Assembly: GCF_023242365.1 (NCBI RefSeq)
Contig: NZ_JALLIX010000052.1
Span: forward strand, 1-42,231
From: Pseudomonas sp. MWU13-2100
Lineage (GTDB): Bacteria; Pseudomonadota; Gammaproteobacteria; Pseudomonadales; Pseudomonadaceae
DNA: 42,231 nt
Direction of reading: 5' to 3'
Position numbers and translations under genes: made by a program. The notes below the pieces were generated by a model. The model had not been told where the DNA came from, did no database searches, and saw nothing but the letters and a program-made list of their open reading frames with translations. Below are positions 8,096-16,317 of this stretch, piece after piece. Position 1 is the first letter of the stretch. Each line of letters begins with the position of its first letter.

Positions 8096-9202
8096 ATGGA
8101 GTTCGAGAAACTGCTGCGCCTGATGGTCGAGAAGGGCGGTTCCGACCTGTTTATCACCCCGGGCCTGCCGCCTTCGCTGAAGCTCAATGGCCAGATCCTG
8201 CCGGTGAACCACGCAGCGTTGACCCAGGAGCAGGCCCAGGAGGCGGTGTTCGGGCTGATGAACGAACGCCAGAAGCTGGATTTCACCCACCTGCACGAAT
8301 GTAATTTTGCCATTCATCCCAAGGGCATCGGCCGCTTCCGGGTCAGCGCCTTCTACCAGCGCAGTCAGCCGGGCATGGTGTTGCGGCGCATCGAAACGCG
8401 GATTCCCGAACTGACGGAACTGAAGCTGCCGCCGATCATCGAGCAACTGGCATTGCTCAAGCGCGGGTTGGTGATGGTGGTCGGGGCGACCGGGACCGGC
8501 AAGTCGACGACCCTGGCGGCGATGATCGGCCACCGCAACCGGCAAGGCAGTGGCCATATTGTCACGGTCGAGGACCCCATCGAGTTCGTCCACGAACACC
8601 AGAACTGCATCATTACCCAGCGCGAAGTGGGCATTGACACCGATTCCTACGAGGTGGCGCTGAAAAACACCCTGCGCCAGGCCCCGGACCTGATCATGAT
8701 CGGTGAAGTGCGTACCCGGGAAACCATGGGGCATGCGCTGGCTTTCGCGGAAACCGGGCACCTGTGCCTGGCGACCCTGCACGCGCCGAATGCCGACCAG
8801 GCGCTGGAGCGGATCATCAACTTCTTTCCCGTGGACCGTCATCCGCAGATCTGGATGGAGCTGTCACTCAACCTGCGGGCGATTGTTGCCCAGCAACTGA
8901 TTCCGAGCCGCGATGGCAAGGGCCGGCGCGTGGTGGTGGAGGTGTTGCTGAATACGCCGTTGATGGCCGATCTGATTCGCAAGGGCGAGATCAAGGCCCT
9001 CAAGCCGTTGATGAAACGCTCGACCGAACAGGGTATGCAGACCTTGGACCAGGCGTTGTATGCCTTGTATCAGGAGGGCGCGATCAGCTACCGCGATGCG
9101 CTGGCATACGCCGACTCGGCCAATGACTTGCGGCTGATGATCAAGCTGGAGAAGGGCGCGGGTGGCGAGGGGGCGGATAGCTTGAGCCTGGGGCCGGCCT
9201 AG
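8096..9202 (+). CDS. pilU: PilU, PilT-like accessory retraction ATPase
   Basis: A 368-residue PilT paralogue that supports PilT-dependent pilus retraction. Walker A is GATGTGKSTT (residues 130-139). The Asp box (APDLIMIGEVRTRET) and His box (GHLCLATLHAPNA) are both present. Unlike PilT it carries a longer C-terminal extension (YADSANDLRLMIKLEKG and beyond), as PilU proteins do. It starts 64 bases after pilT with a GGAG upstream, so it is likely co-transcribed. The last residues (GGEGADSLSLGPA) are low-complexity. Downstream is a 528-base gene-free repeat region. Confidence 0.95.
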   Translation: MEFEKLLRLMVEKGGSDLFITPGLPPSLKLNGQILPVNHAALTQEQAQEAVFGLMNERQKLDFTHLHECNFAIHPKGIGRFRVSAFYQRSQPGMVLRRIETRIPELTELKLPPIIEQLALLKRGLVMVVGATGTGKSTTLAAMIGHRNRQGSGHIVTVEDPIEFVHEHQNCIITQREVGIDTDSYEVALKNTLRQAPDLIMIGEVRTRETMGHALAFAETGHLCLATLHAPNADQALERIINFFPVDRHPQIWMELSLNLRAIVAQQLIPSRDGKGRRVVVEVLLNTPLMADLIRKGEIKALKPLMKRSTEQGMQTLDQALYALYQEGAISYRDALAYADSANDLRLMIKLEKGAGGEGADSLSLGPA

Positions 9203-9229
9203 GAGTCTTGTGGTGGCTGTTCTGCCGTA

Positions 9230-9254
9230 TTCGCGGGCAAGCTCCGCTCCCACA
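9230..9254 (-). repeat. REP element (single arm)
   Basis: A 25-base arm in inverted orientation (TTCGCGGGCAAG then CTCCGCTCCCACA), 28 bases after the pilU stop. It may act as the 3' border of the pilTU transcript. Confidence 0.85.
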
Positions 9255-9298
9255 CTAGATTCGGGTCGTGCCTGTGTCTTGTGTACGACTGAAAACCT

Positions 9299-9658
9299 GT
9301 GGGAGCCGGGTGGATCCAAACTTTGAGATTGACTCGGTCATTGTGGGAGTGGAGCCTGTCGGATCAACGCTCCCGCATGATGGCCCGGATGTACCCAGGT
9401 CTTGAGTTCGACACGGACATTGTGGGAGCGGAGCCTGTCGGATCAACGCTCCCGCATGATGGCCAGGGTGTACCCAGGTCTTGAGTTCGACACGGACATC
9501 GTGGGAGTGAAGCCTGTCGGATCAACGCTCCCGCATGATGGCCCGGGTGTACCCAGGCCTTGAGTTCGACACGGACATCGTGGAAGTGAAGCCTGTCGGA
9601 TCAACGCTCCCGCATGATGGCCCGGGTGTACCCAGGCCTTGAGTTCGACACGGACATT
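9299..9658. repeat. 79-bp tandem array derived from REP sequence
   Basis: Four units with an exact 79-base period begin at 9343, 9422, 9501 and 9580. Each starts GTGGGAG (GTGGAAG in the fourth) and contains GCCTGTCGGATCAACGCTCC, then CGCATGATGG, GTGTACCCAGG and TTGAGTTCGACACGGACAT. A shortened, diverged unit of 44 bases precedes them (9299-9342, ending TTTGAGATTGACTCGGTCAT). A standard REP arm starting at 9658 closes the array. Within a unit, GGGAGCG and CGCTCCC can pair, best preserved in the unit at 9422. No coding region is supported inside the array. Confidence 0.93.
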
Positions 9659-9682
9659 GTGGGAGCGGAGCTTGCCCGCGAA
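9658..9682 (+). repeat. REP element closing the 79-bp array
   Basis: A standard arm (GTGGGAGCGGAGCTTGCCCG then CGAA) in forward orientation, directly following the last 79-bp unit. Its first bases coincide with the start of what would be a fifth full unit, so the array units seem to have grown from a REP start. It lies 49 bases beyond the stop of the minus-strand peptidase gene. Confidence 0.88.
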
Positions 9683-9730
9683 GAGGCCCTCGAGAGCGCC
9701 TAAAGCTTCACAGGCGCCCCACCAGTCCGA

Positions 9731-10384
9731 TCAGCGCTGCACAACCCGCATATGATTCTGCTCTTTCGGGATCACCCGCTTGGCAATCACATAATGGCTG
9801 TCCCAGTACGGCTTCTTCAGGGTATCGATGGTCACTGACTTGCCGCGCCGCGGTGCATGGATGAACCGGTCGTTGCCCAGGTAGATGGCTACGTGGTTGA
9901 CCTTGCGGCTCTTGAGGGTGAAGAACAACAGGTCGCCAGGCTTGAGGTCCTTGCGCGCGACTTTCTGCCCGTGGCCGGCGGCCATGGCATTGGACGTACG
10001 CGGCAGGTCACTGGCAGCTACACCGTTGAAGGCATACTTGACCAGGCCGCTGCAATCGAAGCCCTTGCTCGGGCTGCTGCCGCCCCAGCGATACGGCGTC
10101 CCCAGCACGTTCACCGCACGGCTGAGCACGGCGCTGCTCTGCTTGGCGTTCGGTGCCGCCGGATTGATGGCCGCCACGGTATTATGATGAGCTTTGCCAT
10201 GGCTGCTGTGCTTGCCCGGGCGCTTGACCACAGGTGCGGTCAGATCGGTAGCATGGGCAACGGAAGCCGGTGATTTGGCAGTGTGACCGTTGACGGAAGG
10301 AAGACGTTGCTCACGGTTGGTGGCGTGGGCGGCCAGTGGCACTAATAGGCAGATGGTTAGCCATGTCTTGAAAAAAGGTCGCAT
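9731..10384 (-). CDS. Secreted NlpC/P60 (C40) cell-wall peptidase
   Basis: A 217-residue protein with a Sec signal peptide (hydrophobic WLTICLLVPLAAHA, cleavage near residue 21), a basic, low-complexity linker (about residues 25-85) and a C-terminal NlpC/P60 domain. The catalytic Cys111 is in GFDCSGLVKYAF and His164 in NHVAIYLG, with a third polar residue, His176, in FIHAPRRG. Such enzymes cleave peptide bonds in peptidoglycan stems, typically D-Glu to meso-diaminopimelate. It is convergent with pilU and divergent from the TM2 gene. Confidence 0.9.
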   Translation of the reverse strand: MRPFFKTWLTICLLVPLAAHATNREQRLPSVNGHTAKSPASVAHATDLTAPVVKRPGKHSSHGKAHHNTVAAINPAAPNAKQSSAVLSRAVNVLGTPYRWGGSSPSKGFDCSGLVKYAFNGVAASDLPRTSNAMAAGHGQKVARKDLKPGDLLFFTLKSRKVNHVAIYLGNDRFIHAPRRGKSVTIDTLKKPYWDSHYVIAKRVIPKEQNHMRVVQR

Positions 10385-10636
10385 TCGGCAAGGCTCTAAA
10401 TAGGTAATCGCGCAACTTTATAACAGCTTTTTGGTCACTTCTGGGCCCGTTTGTCGAATCAATACAGGGGGTTGAAGTGGCCCGCAGCTGCGCAAACCGA
10501 CCCATGGGTCACGTGAAAGTCAGGCCCCGCAAGGCTTTCAGCGATTTCTGGTAAGGGTTTGTTACATGTTTTGAGACAGTAAAAAAGTCACACGAAATTA
10601 CGAAATATTTATCTATCGGGCTCGGAGACGGCGTTG
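10385..10636. promoter_or_regulatory. Divergent leader region between peptidase and TM2 genes
   Basis: About 250 bases without a gene. The right half (about 10550-10625) is markedly AT-rich (TTTTGAGACAGTAAAAAAG, AAATTACGAAATATTTATC), which suits a promoter for the plus-strand TM2 gene; the peptidase promoter should lie in the left half. I cannot fix -35 and -10 boxes with confidence. GGAG at about 10624-10627 precedes the TM2 start. Confidence 0.4.
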
Positions 10637-11056
10637 ATGAACACCTATCGGCAGGACGGCACACCAGCGAATACCCACAACGTTTTACTCGGGTATTTAC
10701 TGTGGATTTTTGGTTTTACCGGTTCACACCGCTTCTATTACGGCAAGCCGATCACCGGGACGATCTGGTTTTTTACCTTCGGGGTATTCGGGATCGGTTG
10801 GCTGATCGACCTGTTCCTGATTCCGAGCATGGACCGCGAGGCGGACCTGCGTTTCACTGCGGGTCCGCTGGACTACAACGTCGCCTGGTTGCTGCTGACG
10901 TTCCTGGGGCTGCTCGGTGTGCACCGGATGTACATGGGCAAGTGGCTGACCGGGCTGCTTTACCTGGTGACGGGCGGGTTGCTGGGGTTGGGCGTGCTGT
11001 ATGACTTCTGGACGCTGAATGACCAGGTGTCGCTGAGGAACAGCGGGCGGGGCTGA
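10637..11056 (+). CDS. TM2-domain membrane protein with two TM2 units
   Basis: A 139-residue membrane protein made of two tandem TM2-type units. The first has LLGYLLWIFGFTGSHRFYYG followed by a helix ending GWLIDLFLIP; the second has LLLTFLGLLGVHRMYMGKW followed by a helix ending LGVLYDFWTLNDQ. Each unit has the hallmark G.HR.Y.G turn and terminal aspartate. The function of bacterial TM2 proteins is unknown. Adjacent ATG codons (10634 and 10637) are both possible starts after GGAG. It has its own divergent leader of about 250 bases. Confidence 0.87.
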   Translation: MNTYRQDGTPANTHNVLLGYLLWIFGFTGSHRFYYGKPITGTIWFFTFGVFGIGWLIDLFLIPSMDREADLRFTAGPLDYNVAWLLLTFLGLLGVHRMYMGKWLTGLLYLVTGGLLGLGVLYDFWTLNDQVSLRNSGRG

Positions 11057-11085
11057 ATCAGAAAGTTTGAAGTCGAGCGCGGTCC

Positions 11086-11218
11086 TGTGGCGAGCGGGCT
11101 TGCCCGCGCTGGGGCGCGAAGCGGCCCTGAAACCAGAAACCTCGGTACATCAGGTTGACCGAGGTGATCGGTTTTACGACTGCTTCGCAGCCGAACGCGG
11201 GCAAGCCCGCTCGCCACA
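11086..11218. repeat. Second-class REPIN, 133 bp
   Basis: Two inverted arms of a different REP family: TGTGGCGAGCGGGCTTGCCC followed by GCGCTGGGGCGCGAAG, and CTTCGCAGCCGAACGCGGGC followed by AAGCCCGCTCGCCACA. They are separated by a unique centre. It closely resembles 39053-39186. It sits between the convergent TM2 and pyrC' genes and could form a long hairpin that ends both transcripts. Confidence 0.88.
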
Positions 11219-11249
11219 GTTATAGCCATCCCACAATTACAGGTGGGGA

Positions 11250-12521
11250 TCAGGCCTGGTGCGTGATCCGCCCATCCATCAGCGTATAACGCACGCTTCC
11301 CGGCAATGCATGGCCGAGGAACGGGCAGTTCTCGCCCTTGGACAACCAGTGCTCACCGGCCACGGTCGAGGTGTTCGGATCGAACAGCACCAGATCCGCC
11401 GCCGCGCCCACCGCCAGCTTGCCCGCCGGCAGGCGCAAGGCCTCGGCAGGACCGGCGCTCAGGCGTTTGAGCAGGGTCGGCAGGTCCAGCAGGCCATCTT
11501 CCACCAGACTCAACGCCAGCGGCAGCAACAGCTCGACGCTGCTGATGCCCGGCTCGGTCTCGCCGAACGGCGCCAGCTTGGCATCGCGCTCATGGGGTTG
11601 GTGATGGCTGGAGATGGCGCTCACCACCCCGGATTTCACCGCCGCGCGCAAACCGTCGCGGTCGGCGCGGGTGCGTAGCGGCGGTTGCACGTGATAGAGG
11701 CTGGAGAAGTCGATCAGCGCTTCATCGGTCAGGATCAACTGGTACAAGGCCACATCGGCGGTCACTGGCAAGCCACGGGCCTGGGCCTGGGCGATCAGGG
11801 CCACGCCACGAGCGCTGGTCAGTTGGCTGAAGTGCGCACGCACGCCACTCTGTTCCACCAGCAGCAGGTCCCGGGCCAGGGCCACGGTCTCGGCGGTTTC
11901 CGGAATCCCCGGCAGGCCGAGGAAGCTGGCGGTAGGACCTTCGTGGGCCAGGCCGCCATGGGCGAGGTCATGGTCCTGGGAGTGGAAAATCACCGTCAGG
12001 TCGAAAGTCGCCGCATATTCCAGCGCCCGACACAGGGTGCGGGTGTTGCGGAAGCTCTCCAGGCCATTGCCGAAGGCTACGCAACCGGCGTCGCGCAAGG
12101 CCACCAGTTCGGCCAGTTGCTCGCCTTCCAGGCCTTTGCTCAGGGCGCCGATGGGGAACACCTTGGTGTTGCCGGCTTCGCGGGCGCGGTCGAGGATCAG
12201 TTCGGCCACCGCCGAAGTGTCCAGCACCGGCTTGGTCTTCGGCGGGCAGCACAGGCTGGTGACGCCACCGGCCGCGGCCGCGCGGGTTTCGCTGGCGATA
12301 TTGCCCTTGCGGCTGTAGCCCGGCTCGCGCAGGGAAACGTTCAGGTCCACCAGCCCGGGAGCGGCCACCAGCCCTTTGGCATCGATGACTTCGACGGCGG
12401 CGAAACCCGCCGGGGCGGCGCCGATGGCAACAAGCTTGCCGGCTTCCAGGTGCAGGTCGGTCACTTGATCCAGGCCGCTGCTCGGATCGATGACGCGGGC
12501 GCCGAGTATGCTGAGTTTCAC
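11250..12521 (-). CDS. pyrC': PyrC', inactive dihydroorotase homologue
   Basis: A 423-residue amidohydrolase-fold protein. In active dihydroorotases the first metal ligands are the two His of D.H.H.REPG. Here the same place reads DLNVSLREPG (residues 59-68), so both His are replaced (Asn61 and Ser63). That fits the known Pseudomonas arrangement in which a catalytically dead dihydroorotase (pyrC', also called pyrX) is a structural partner needed by aspartate transcarbamoylase PyrB. The start is GTG at 12521, overlapping the pyrB stop by 4 bases, which supports the partnership. True dihydroorotase must be encoded elsewhere. Confidence 0.93.
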   Translation of the reverse strand: MKLSILGARVIDPSSGLDQVTDLHLEAGKLVAIGAAPAGFAAVEVIDAKGLVAAPGLVDLNVSLREPGYSRKGNIASETRAAAAGGVTSLCCPPKTKPVLDTSAVAELILDRAREAGNTKVFPIGALSKGLEGEQLAELVALRDAGCVAFGNGLESFRNTRTLCRALEYAATFDLTVIFHSQDHDLAHGGLAHEGPTASFLGLPGIPETAETVALARDLLLVEQSGVRAHFSQLTSARGVALIAQAQARGLPVTADVALYQLILTDEALIDFSSLYHVQPPLRTRADRDGLRAAVKSGVVSAISSHHQPHERDAKLAPFGETEPGISSVELLLPLALSLVEDGLLDLPTLLKRLSAGPAEALRLPAGKLAVGAAADLVLFDPNTSTVAGEHWLSKGENCPFLGHALPGSVRYTLMDGRITHQA

Positions 12522-13522
12522 TGGGCGTTCTCCTGGTCGAGTTGGCGCTGGGCGGTCTGCCCGCTCATGGCCATGGACAGCACGGCCATGCGTACGGCGA
12601 TGCCGTAGGTCACTTGGTTGAGGATCACCGAGTGGGAACCGTCGGCCACCGCCGATTCGATTTCCACGCCACGGTTGATCGGGCCCGGATGCATGACAAT
12701 GGCATCCGGCTTGGCGCCGGCCAGGCGCGCGGTGGTCAGGCCGAACAGACGGTAGAACTCGCCTTCGCTGGGCAGCAGGCCGCCGGTCATGCGTTCACGC
12801 TGCAGGCGCAGCATGATCACCACGTCGACATCCTTCAGGCCTGCGGCCAGGTCGGTGTAGACCTTCACCCCGTATTGCTCGATGCCGATCGGCAGCAAGG
12901 TCTTCGGTGCGATCACGCGGATATCCGGGCAACCCAGGGTCTTGAGCGCCAGCATGTTCGAACGGGCCACCCGCGAGTGCAGGATATCGCCGACGATGGC
13001 CACCGAGAGGTTCTCGAAGCTGCCCTTGTGCCGGCGGATGGTCAGCATGTCGAGCATGCCCTGGGTCGGGTGCGCGTGGCGGCCGTCGCCGCCGTTGATG
13101 ATCGCCACCTGCGGGCAGACGTGCTCGGCGATGAAATGCGCGGCGCCGGAGTCGCCGTGACGCACGACGAACATGTCGGCGGCCATGGCCTCGAGGTTGC
13201 GCAGGGTGTCGAGCAGGGTTTCGCCCTTGCTCGCCGAGGAGGTGGACACGTTCAGGGTGATCACGTCCGCCGACAGCCGCTGGGCGGCCATTTCAAAGGT
13301 GGTGCGGGTACGGGTCGAGTTCTCGAAGAACACGTTGCACACGGTCTTGCCGCGCAGCAGCGGGACTTTCTTTACCGCCCGGGCGCCGACTTCGAGGAAG
13401 GAGTCGGCGGTGTCGAGGATTTCGGTCAGCAGCTCGCGGCGCAGGCCGTCGAGCGAGAGGAAGTGGCGCAGCTGGCCCTGATCATTGAGCTGCAGGGGGC
13501 GCTTGGCGTCTAGAGGCGTCAT
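12518..13522 (-). CDS. pyrB: PyrB, aspartate carbamoyltransferase
   Basis: A 334-residue catalytic subunit that joins carbamoyl phosphate and aspartate in pyrimidine synthesis. The carbamoyl-phosphate loop FENSTRTRTTFE is at residues 66-77, and HPTQGMLDMLT and MLRLQRERM are the other substrate-binding signatures. The N-terminal extension of about 20 residues is typical of Pseudomonas ATCase, which forms dodecamers with PyrC'. It follows pyrR by 24 bases and overlaps pyrC'. Confidence 0.96.
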   Translation of the reverse strand: MTPLDAKRPLQLNDQGQLRHFLSLDGLRRELLTEILDTADSFLEVGARAVKKVPLLRGKTVCNVFFENSTRTRTTFEMAAQRLSADVITLNVSTSSASKGETLLDTLRNLEAMAADMFVVRHGDSGAAHFIAEHVCPQVAIINGGDGRHAHPTQGMLDMLTIRRHKGSFENLSVAIVGDILHSRVARSNMLALKTLGCPDIRVIAPKTLLPIGIEQYGVKVYTDLAAGLKDVDVVIMLRLQRERMTGGLLPSEGEFYRLFGLTTARLAGAKPDAIVMHPGPINRGVEIESAVADGSHSVILNQVTYGIAVRMAVLSMAMSGQTAQRQLDQENAQ

Positions 13523-13546
13523 CGCAAAGGACTCTTTTTTAAGTGC

Positions 13547-14053
13547 TTAAAGGGCCAGGTCTTGAAGTTCAAGTTGGAGCGGCGCGGGGCCGGACAATTT
13601 TACCCGTTCCGTAGGCGCCAGCGACAGTGTCGCGCCGACTACATCGGGACGGATCGGCAATTCGGCGGCATCGAGGTCCAGCAGGCTGACCAGCGTCACG
13701 CTGGCCGGGCGGCCGTAGTCGAAGAGTTCGTTGAGGGCGGCGCGGATGGTTCGCCCGCTCATCAGTACGTCGTCGATCAGCACCAGGTGCTGGCCTTCGA
13801 TCTCGAACGGCAGCTCGGACGGGCGCACCTGCGGGTGCAGGCCGTTCTGGCTGAAGTCGTCGCGGTAGAAGGACACATCCAGGGTGCCCAGGGGCGACGC
13901 GCTGCCGAGGGCCTTGAGCAGCGCCTGGGCCACCCACACGCCGCCGGTACGGATGCCGATGAAGCGCGGCTCGGCAATGGCGCGTTTGCTCAGGTGGGCA
14001 TTGAGATCGACGGCCATCTGGCTGATCAGGTCGGCGGGATTGGGCAGGCTCAT
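13547..14053 (-). CDS. pyrR: PyrR, pyrimidine regulator / uracil phosphoribosyltransferase
   Basis: A 168-residue phosphoribosyltransferase-fold protein. The PRPP-binding motif VLIDDVLMSGRT is at residues 91-102. In Bacillus PyrR binds pyr mRNA to cause attenuation. In Pseudomonas it is reported as a regulator of pyr genes, but I see no obvious attenuator leader before pyrB, since the pyrR-pyrB gap is only 24 bases. It lies in the unit ruvX-pyrR-pyrB-pyrC', 67 bases after ruvX. Confidence 0.93.
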   Translation of the reverse strand: MSLPNPADLISQMAVDLNAHLSKRAIAEPRFIGIRTGGVWVAQALLKALGSASPLGTLDVSFYRDDFSQNGLHPQVRPSELPFEIEGQHLVLIDDVLMSGRTIRAALNELFDYGRPASVTLVSLLDLDAAELPIRPDVVGATLSLAPTERVKLSGPAPLQLELQDLAL

Positions 14054-14120
14054 GGTTGCTCCTTCAAGGGCCCTTGCGGGGAATCAAGGCGAGGGTGAGA
14101 CGTTCGGGCGCCGCCGCTGT

Positions 14121-14561
14121 TCAGGGCTCGGCGGGCGTCGGGTGTTCTTCGATCCAACTTTGCAGCAGCAGCTTGGCGGCGATGGCGTCCACCGGGTTGT
14201 CGCGATAGGTGCCTTTCTGGCCGCCACGGGCCATGCGTTCGCCCTTGGCTTCGAAGGTGGTCAGGCGTTCGTCCTGGGTGAAAAACGGCAGGTTGTAGCG
14301 ACCGTTGAGCCGGCGGGCGAATTTTTCCGCCCGGGCGCACATGTCGCTGGGGGTGCCGTCCATGTTCAGCGGCAGGCCGACCACCACGGCGTCGGGTTTC
14401 CATTCCTTTATCAGAGCTTCGACCTGGTTCCAGTCGGGAATGCCGTTCTGCGCTTTCAGCGTGCAGAGCTCGCGGGCTTGCCCGGTGATCATCTGGCCGA
14501 CGGCGACGCCGATCTGTTTGGTGCCGTAGTCGAAACCCAGCAACAGGCGGATGGCGGCCAT
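14121..14561 (-). CDS. ruvX: RuvX/YqgF, RNase H-like nuclease
   Basis: A 146-residue RNase H-fold protein. The first catalytic Asp is in LLGFDYGTKQIGVA (Asp11), followed by VVGLPLNMDGTP and DERLTTFEA, and a C-terminal acidic residue in DNPVDAIAAKLLL. This family takes part in 5' processing of pre-16S rRNA and was earlier proposed as a Holliday junction resolvase. I chose the start MAAIRLLLGFDYG at 14561 because it overlaps the algH stop (ATGA) and gives the normal length; the frame stays open far upstream only by chance. Confidence 0.93.
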   Translation of the reverse strand: MAAIRLLLGFDYGTKQIGVAVGQMITGQARELCTLKAQNGIPDWNQVEALIKEWKPDAVVVGLPLNMDGTPSDMCARAEKFARRLNGRYNLPFFTQDERLTTFEAKGERMARGGQKGTYRDNPVDAIAAKLLLQSWIEEHPTPAEP

Positions 14562-15130
14562 CAGGCGTGGCCCGCCTGGCTGGTGAGCAGGCTGAGATTG
14601 ATGCCCAGGTGCGCGGCGGCGGCGGCCAGGCGTGCGTCGCTGTCGGTCTCGAAGAGGATGTCGGCGGAGAACGGGCAGGTCAGCCAGGCGTTGTCGGCCA
14701 GTTCCGCTTCCAGTTGCCCGGCTTCCCAGCCGGCATAGCCCAAGGCGATCAGGCTGCGCGGCGGACCGTCGCCGTCGGCAATGGCGAACAGCACGTCCTG
14801 GGACGTGGACAGCGCCAGGCCTTCCAGCTCGACGGTGGCCTGGTAGGTCTTGCCGATCGGGTGCAGGACAAAACCGCGGTCGGTCTGCACCGGGCCGCCG
14901 GTATAGATCGGCACATGCTGGCAAAGGGTTGGCGGCTCGATGTCCGGGCGCAACTGTTCGAGGATATCGGCCAGGCTCAACGCTTGCGGACGGTTGATCA
15001 CCAGCCCCATGGCACCGTTCGCGCTGTGCTCGACTATATAAGTGACGGTCTGCGCGAAATTCGGGTCGGCCATGTGCGGCATGGCGATCAGGAAGTGATG
15101 CTTGAGGTACGTCGGGGTGAGGTTTTTCAT
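14561..15130 (-). CDS. algH: AlgH / YqgE family protein
   Basis: A 189-residue YqgE/AlgH protein (PF02622 type): the start MKNLTPTYLKHHFLIAMPHM is followed by FAQTVTYIVEHSANGAMGLV and FVLHPIG. In Pseudomonas it was first linked to transcription of alginate genes. Structures show a fold without known DNA-binding elements, so its molecular role is unclear. The ATG at 15130 gives the family length; an upstream in-frame ATG at 15289 only translates REP sequence. It ends in a one-base overlap with ruvX, the order conserved across gammaproteobacteria. Confidence 0.93.
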   Translation of the reverse strand: MKNLTPTYLKHHFLIAMPHMADPNFAQTVTYIVEHSANGAMGLVINRPQALSLADILEQLRPDIEPPTLCQHVPIYTGGPVQTDRGFVLHPIGKTYQATVELEGLALSTSQDVLFAIADGDGPPRSLIALGYAGWEAGQLEAELADNAWLTCPFSADILFETDSDARLAAAAAHLGINLSLLTSQAGHA

Positions 15131-15214
15131 GAGCCCTAGTGTGGCCGTGGGCGGGCGACCTGACAAGCGGATCAAGCGCTTGATGCGGCACGCTTGCACT
15201 TCGGGCGCGGAACC

Positions 15215-15303
15215 TGTGGGAGCGGAGCTTGTCGGATCGCCGCACCGCCGCGAAGCTTTTAGCGATCTCGAGGGCGCCTTCGCGGGCAAGCTCCGCTCCC
15301 ACA
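15215..15303. repeat. REPIN with variant and standard arm, before algH
   Basis: An 89-bp element. The left arm starts TGTGGGAGCGGAGCTTGTCG and continues GATCGCCGCACCGCCGCGAAG. The right arm is the standard TTCGCGGGCAAGCTCCGCTC plus CCACA. It lies between tonB and algH on the minus strand. It is the mirror image of the element at 4636-4723. Confidence 0.9.
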
Positions 15304-15340
15304 GGTTCGAGGCCTGCCAGGGGAATTCAATCGGATGCGG

Positions 15341-16240
15341 TCAATTACTGGAAAGCTTGTCGCCCCGGGCGAAGCGCCAGGTACGGATGATCTCCAGGCG
15401 GTCGATGTCCGACAGATCGCCGGTAAACGGCGCGAACGGGGCCGCCAGGCGCACGATACGTTGCGCCGCCTGGTCCAGCAGTGGCTGTCCGGAGGACTCC
15501 AGCACCAGCACTTCATAGAGCGAGCCGTCATGATTGATCGAGACCATCATGCGTAAATTGCCGTAGATCTGCTGGCGCCGGGCTTCCTCGGGGTAATTGA
15601 GGTTGCCGATGCGTTCGACCTTCTTGCGCCAGTCTTCCTTGTACCAGGCGCCCTTGTCGCGCATGGTCGAGGCCGCGCTCAAGCGTTGGATTCGCGGTCG
15701 CTTGGCGTAGAGCTGCTGTTCCTTGGCCAGTTCCGCTTCGAGGCTGGCAATGTCGCTGGTCAGCTGCGAGCTGTCGAACGTCGGCGCCGCTGGCTGAGGC
15801 GCGGCCTCGGTCTTGATCTGTTCATGCTTGATCACGGCTTTCTTCGGCTTCGGCGCCACCGTGGTGACCACCGCCTTCGGCGCCGCTTCTGTCACTTCCT
15901 GCCTGGCCGGCGGCGGTGGGGTGACCTGGTTGATGCTGTTGTCCTGGAACGGCGCGACCTCGGTGGTCTTGGGAGTCGCCTTTTTATCCAGGGTGCCGCT
16001 GCCTTGTTGGTTGTCCTGAGCGAGGAAGTCGGCCTTTTCCGGTGGCTTCTCGCTTTTGAAGGTGGACAGGGTGATTTCCAGGGTCTTGCTGATCTGCTTG
16101 GGCTCGATGACGCTGAAGCCCACGCCGAGGAGCAGCGCCAGGTGGATCAGCGCCGCCAGGAAAAGCGTGAAGCCAAGCCGATCCGCCGGGCGTACGCCGG
16201 CGCGGGAAAGTTCGGGAGGCAGATCGGCGGGAAGCGTCAT
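15341..16240 (-). CDS. tonB3: TonB-family energy transducer (TonB3-like)
   Basis: A 299-residue TonB protein. There is one N-terminal transmembrane helix (about residues 22-42, FTLFLAALIHLALLLGVGF) with the conserved His of TonB-type anchors, then a Pro/Lys/Ala-rich periplasmic linker (about residues 60-170). The C-terminal TonB domain has YPEEARRQQIYGNLRMMVSI and VLESSGQPLLDQAAQRIVRL. It should couple the proton motive force through ExbB/ExbD to an outer-membrane or envelope partner. In P. aeruginosa the gene in this place is tonB3, needed for normal twitching motility; I name it by that position and domain order. Confidence 0.85.
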   Translation of the reverse strand: MTLPADLPPELSRAGVRPADRLGFTLFLAALIHLALLLGVGFSVIEPKQISKTLEITLSTFKSEKPPEKADFLAQDNQQGSGTLDKKATPKTTEVAPFQDNSINQVTPPPPARQEVTEAAPKAVVTTVAPKPKKAVIKHEQIKTEAAPQPAAPTFDSSQLTSDIASLEAELAKEQQLYAKRPRIQRLSAASTMRDKGAWYKEDWRKKVERIGNLNYPEEARRQQIYGNLRMMVSINHDGSLYEVLVLESSGQPLLDQAAQRIVRLAAPFAPFTGDLSDIDRLEIIRTWRFARGDKLSSN

Positions 16241-16317
16241 GACCAGGAAACCAACATCGCACGTATCGAGAGCCCGGCATGATAACGCAATGTTGGTTTT
16301 TTCTCGGCAGTTCTACA

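Noticed and set aside
9299..9682. CRISPR array
   Set aside because: The repeated unit is 79 bases with no separate unique spacers, successive units abut directly, and no cas gene is near.
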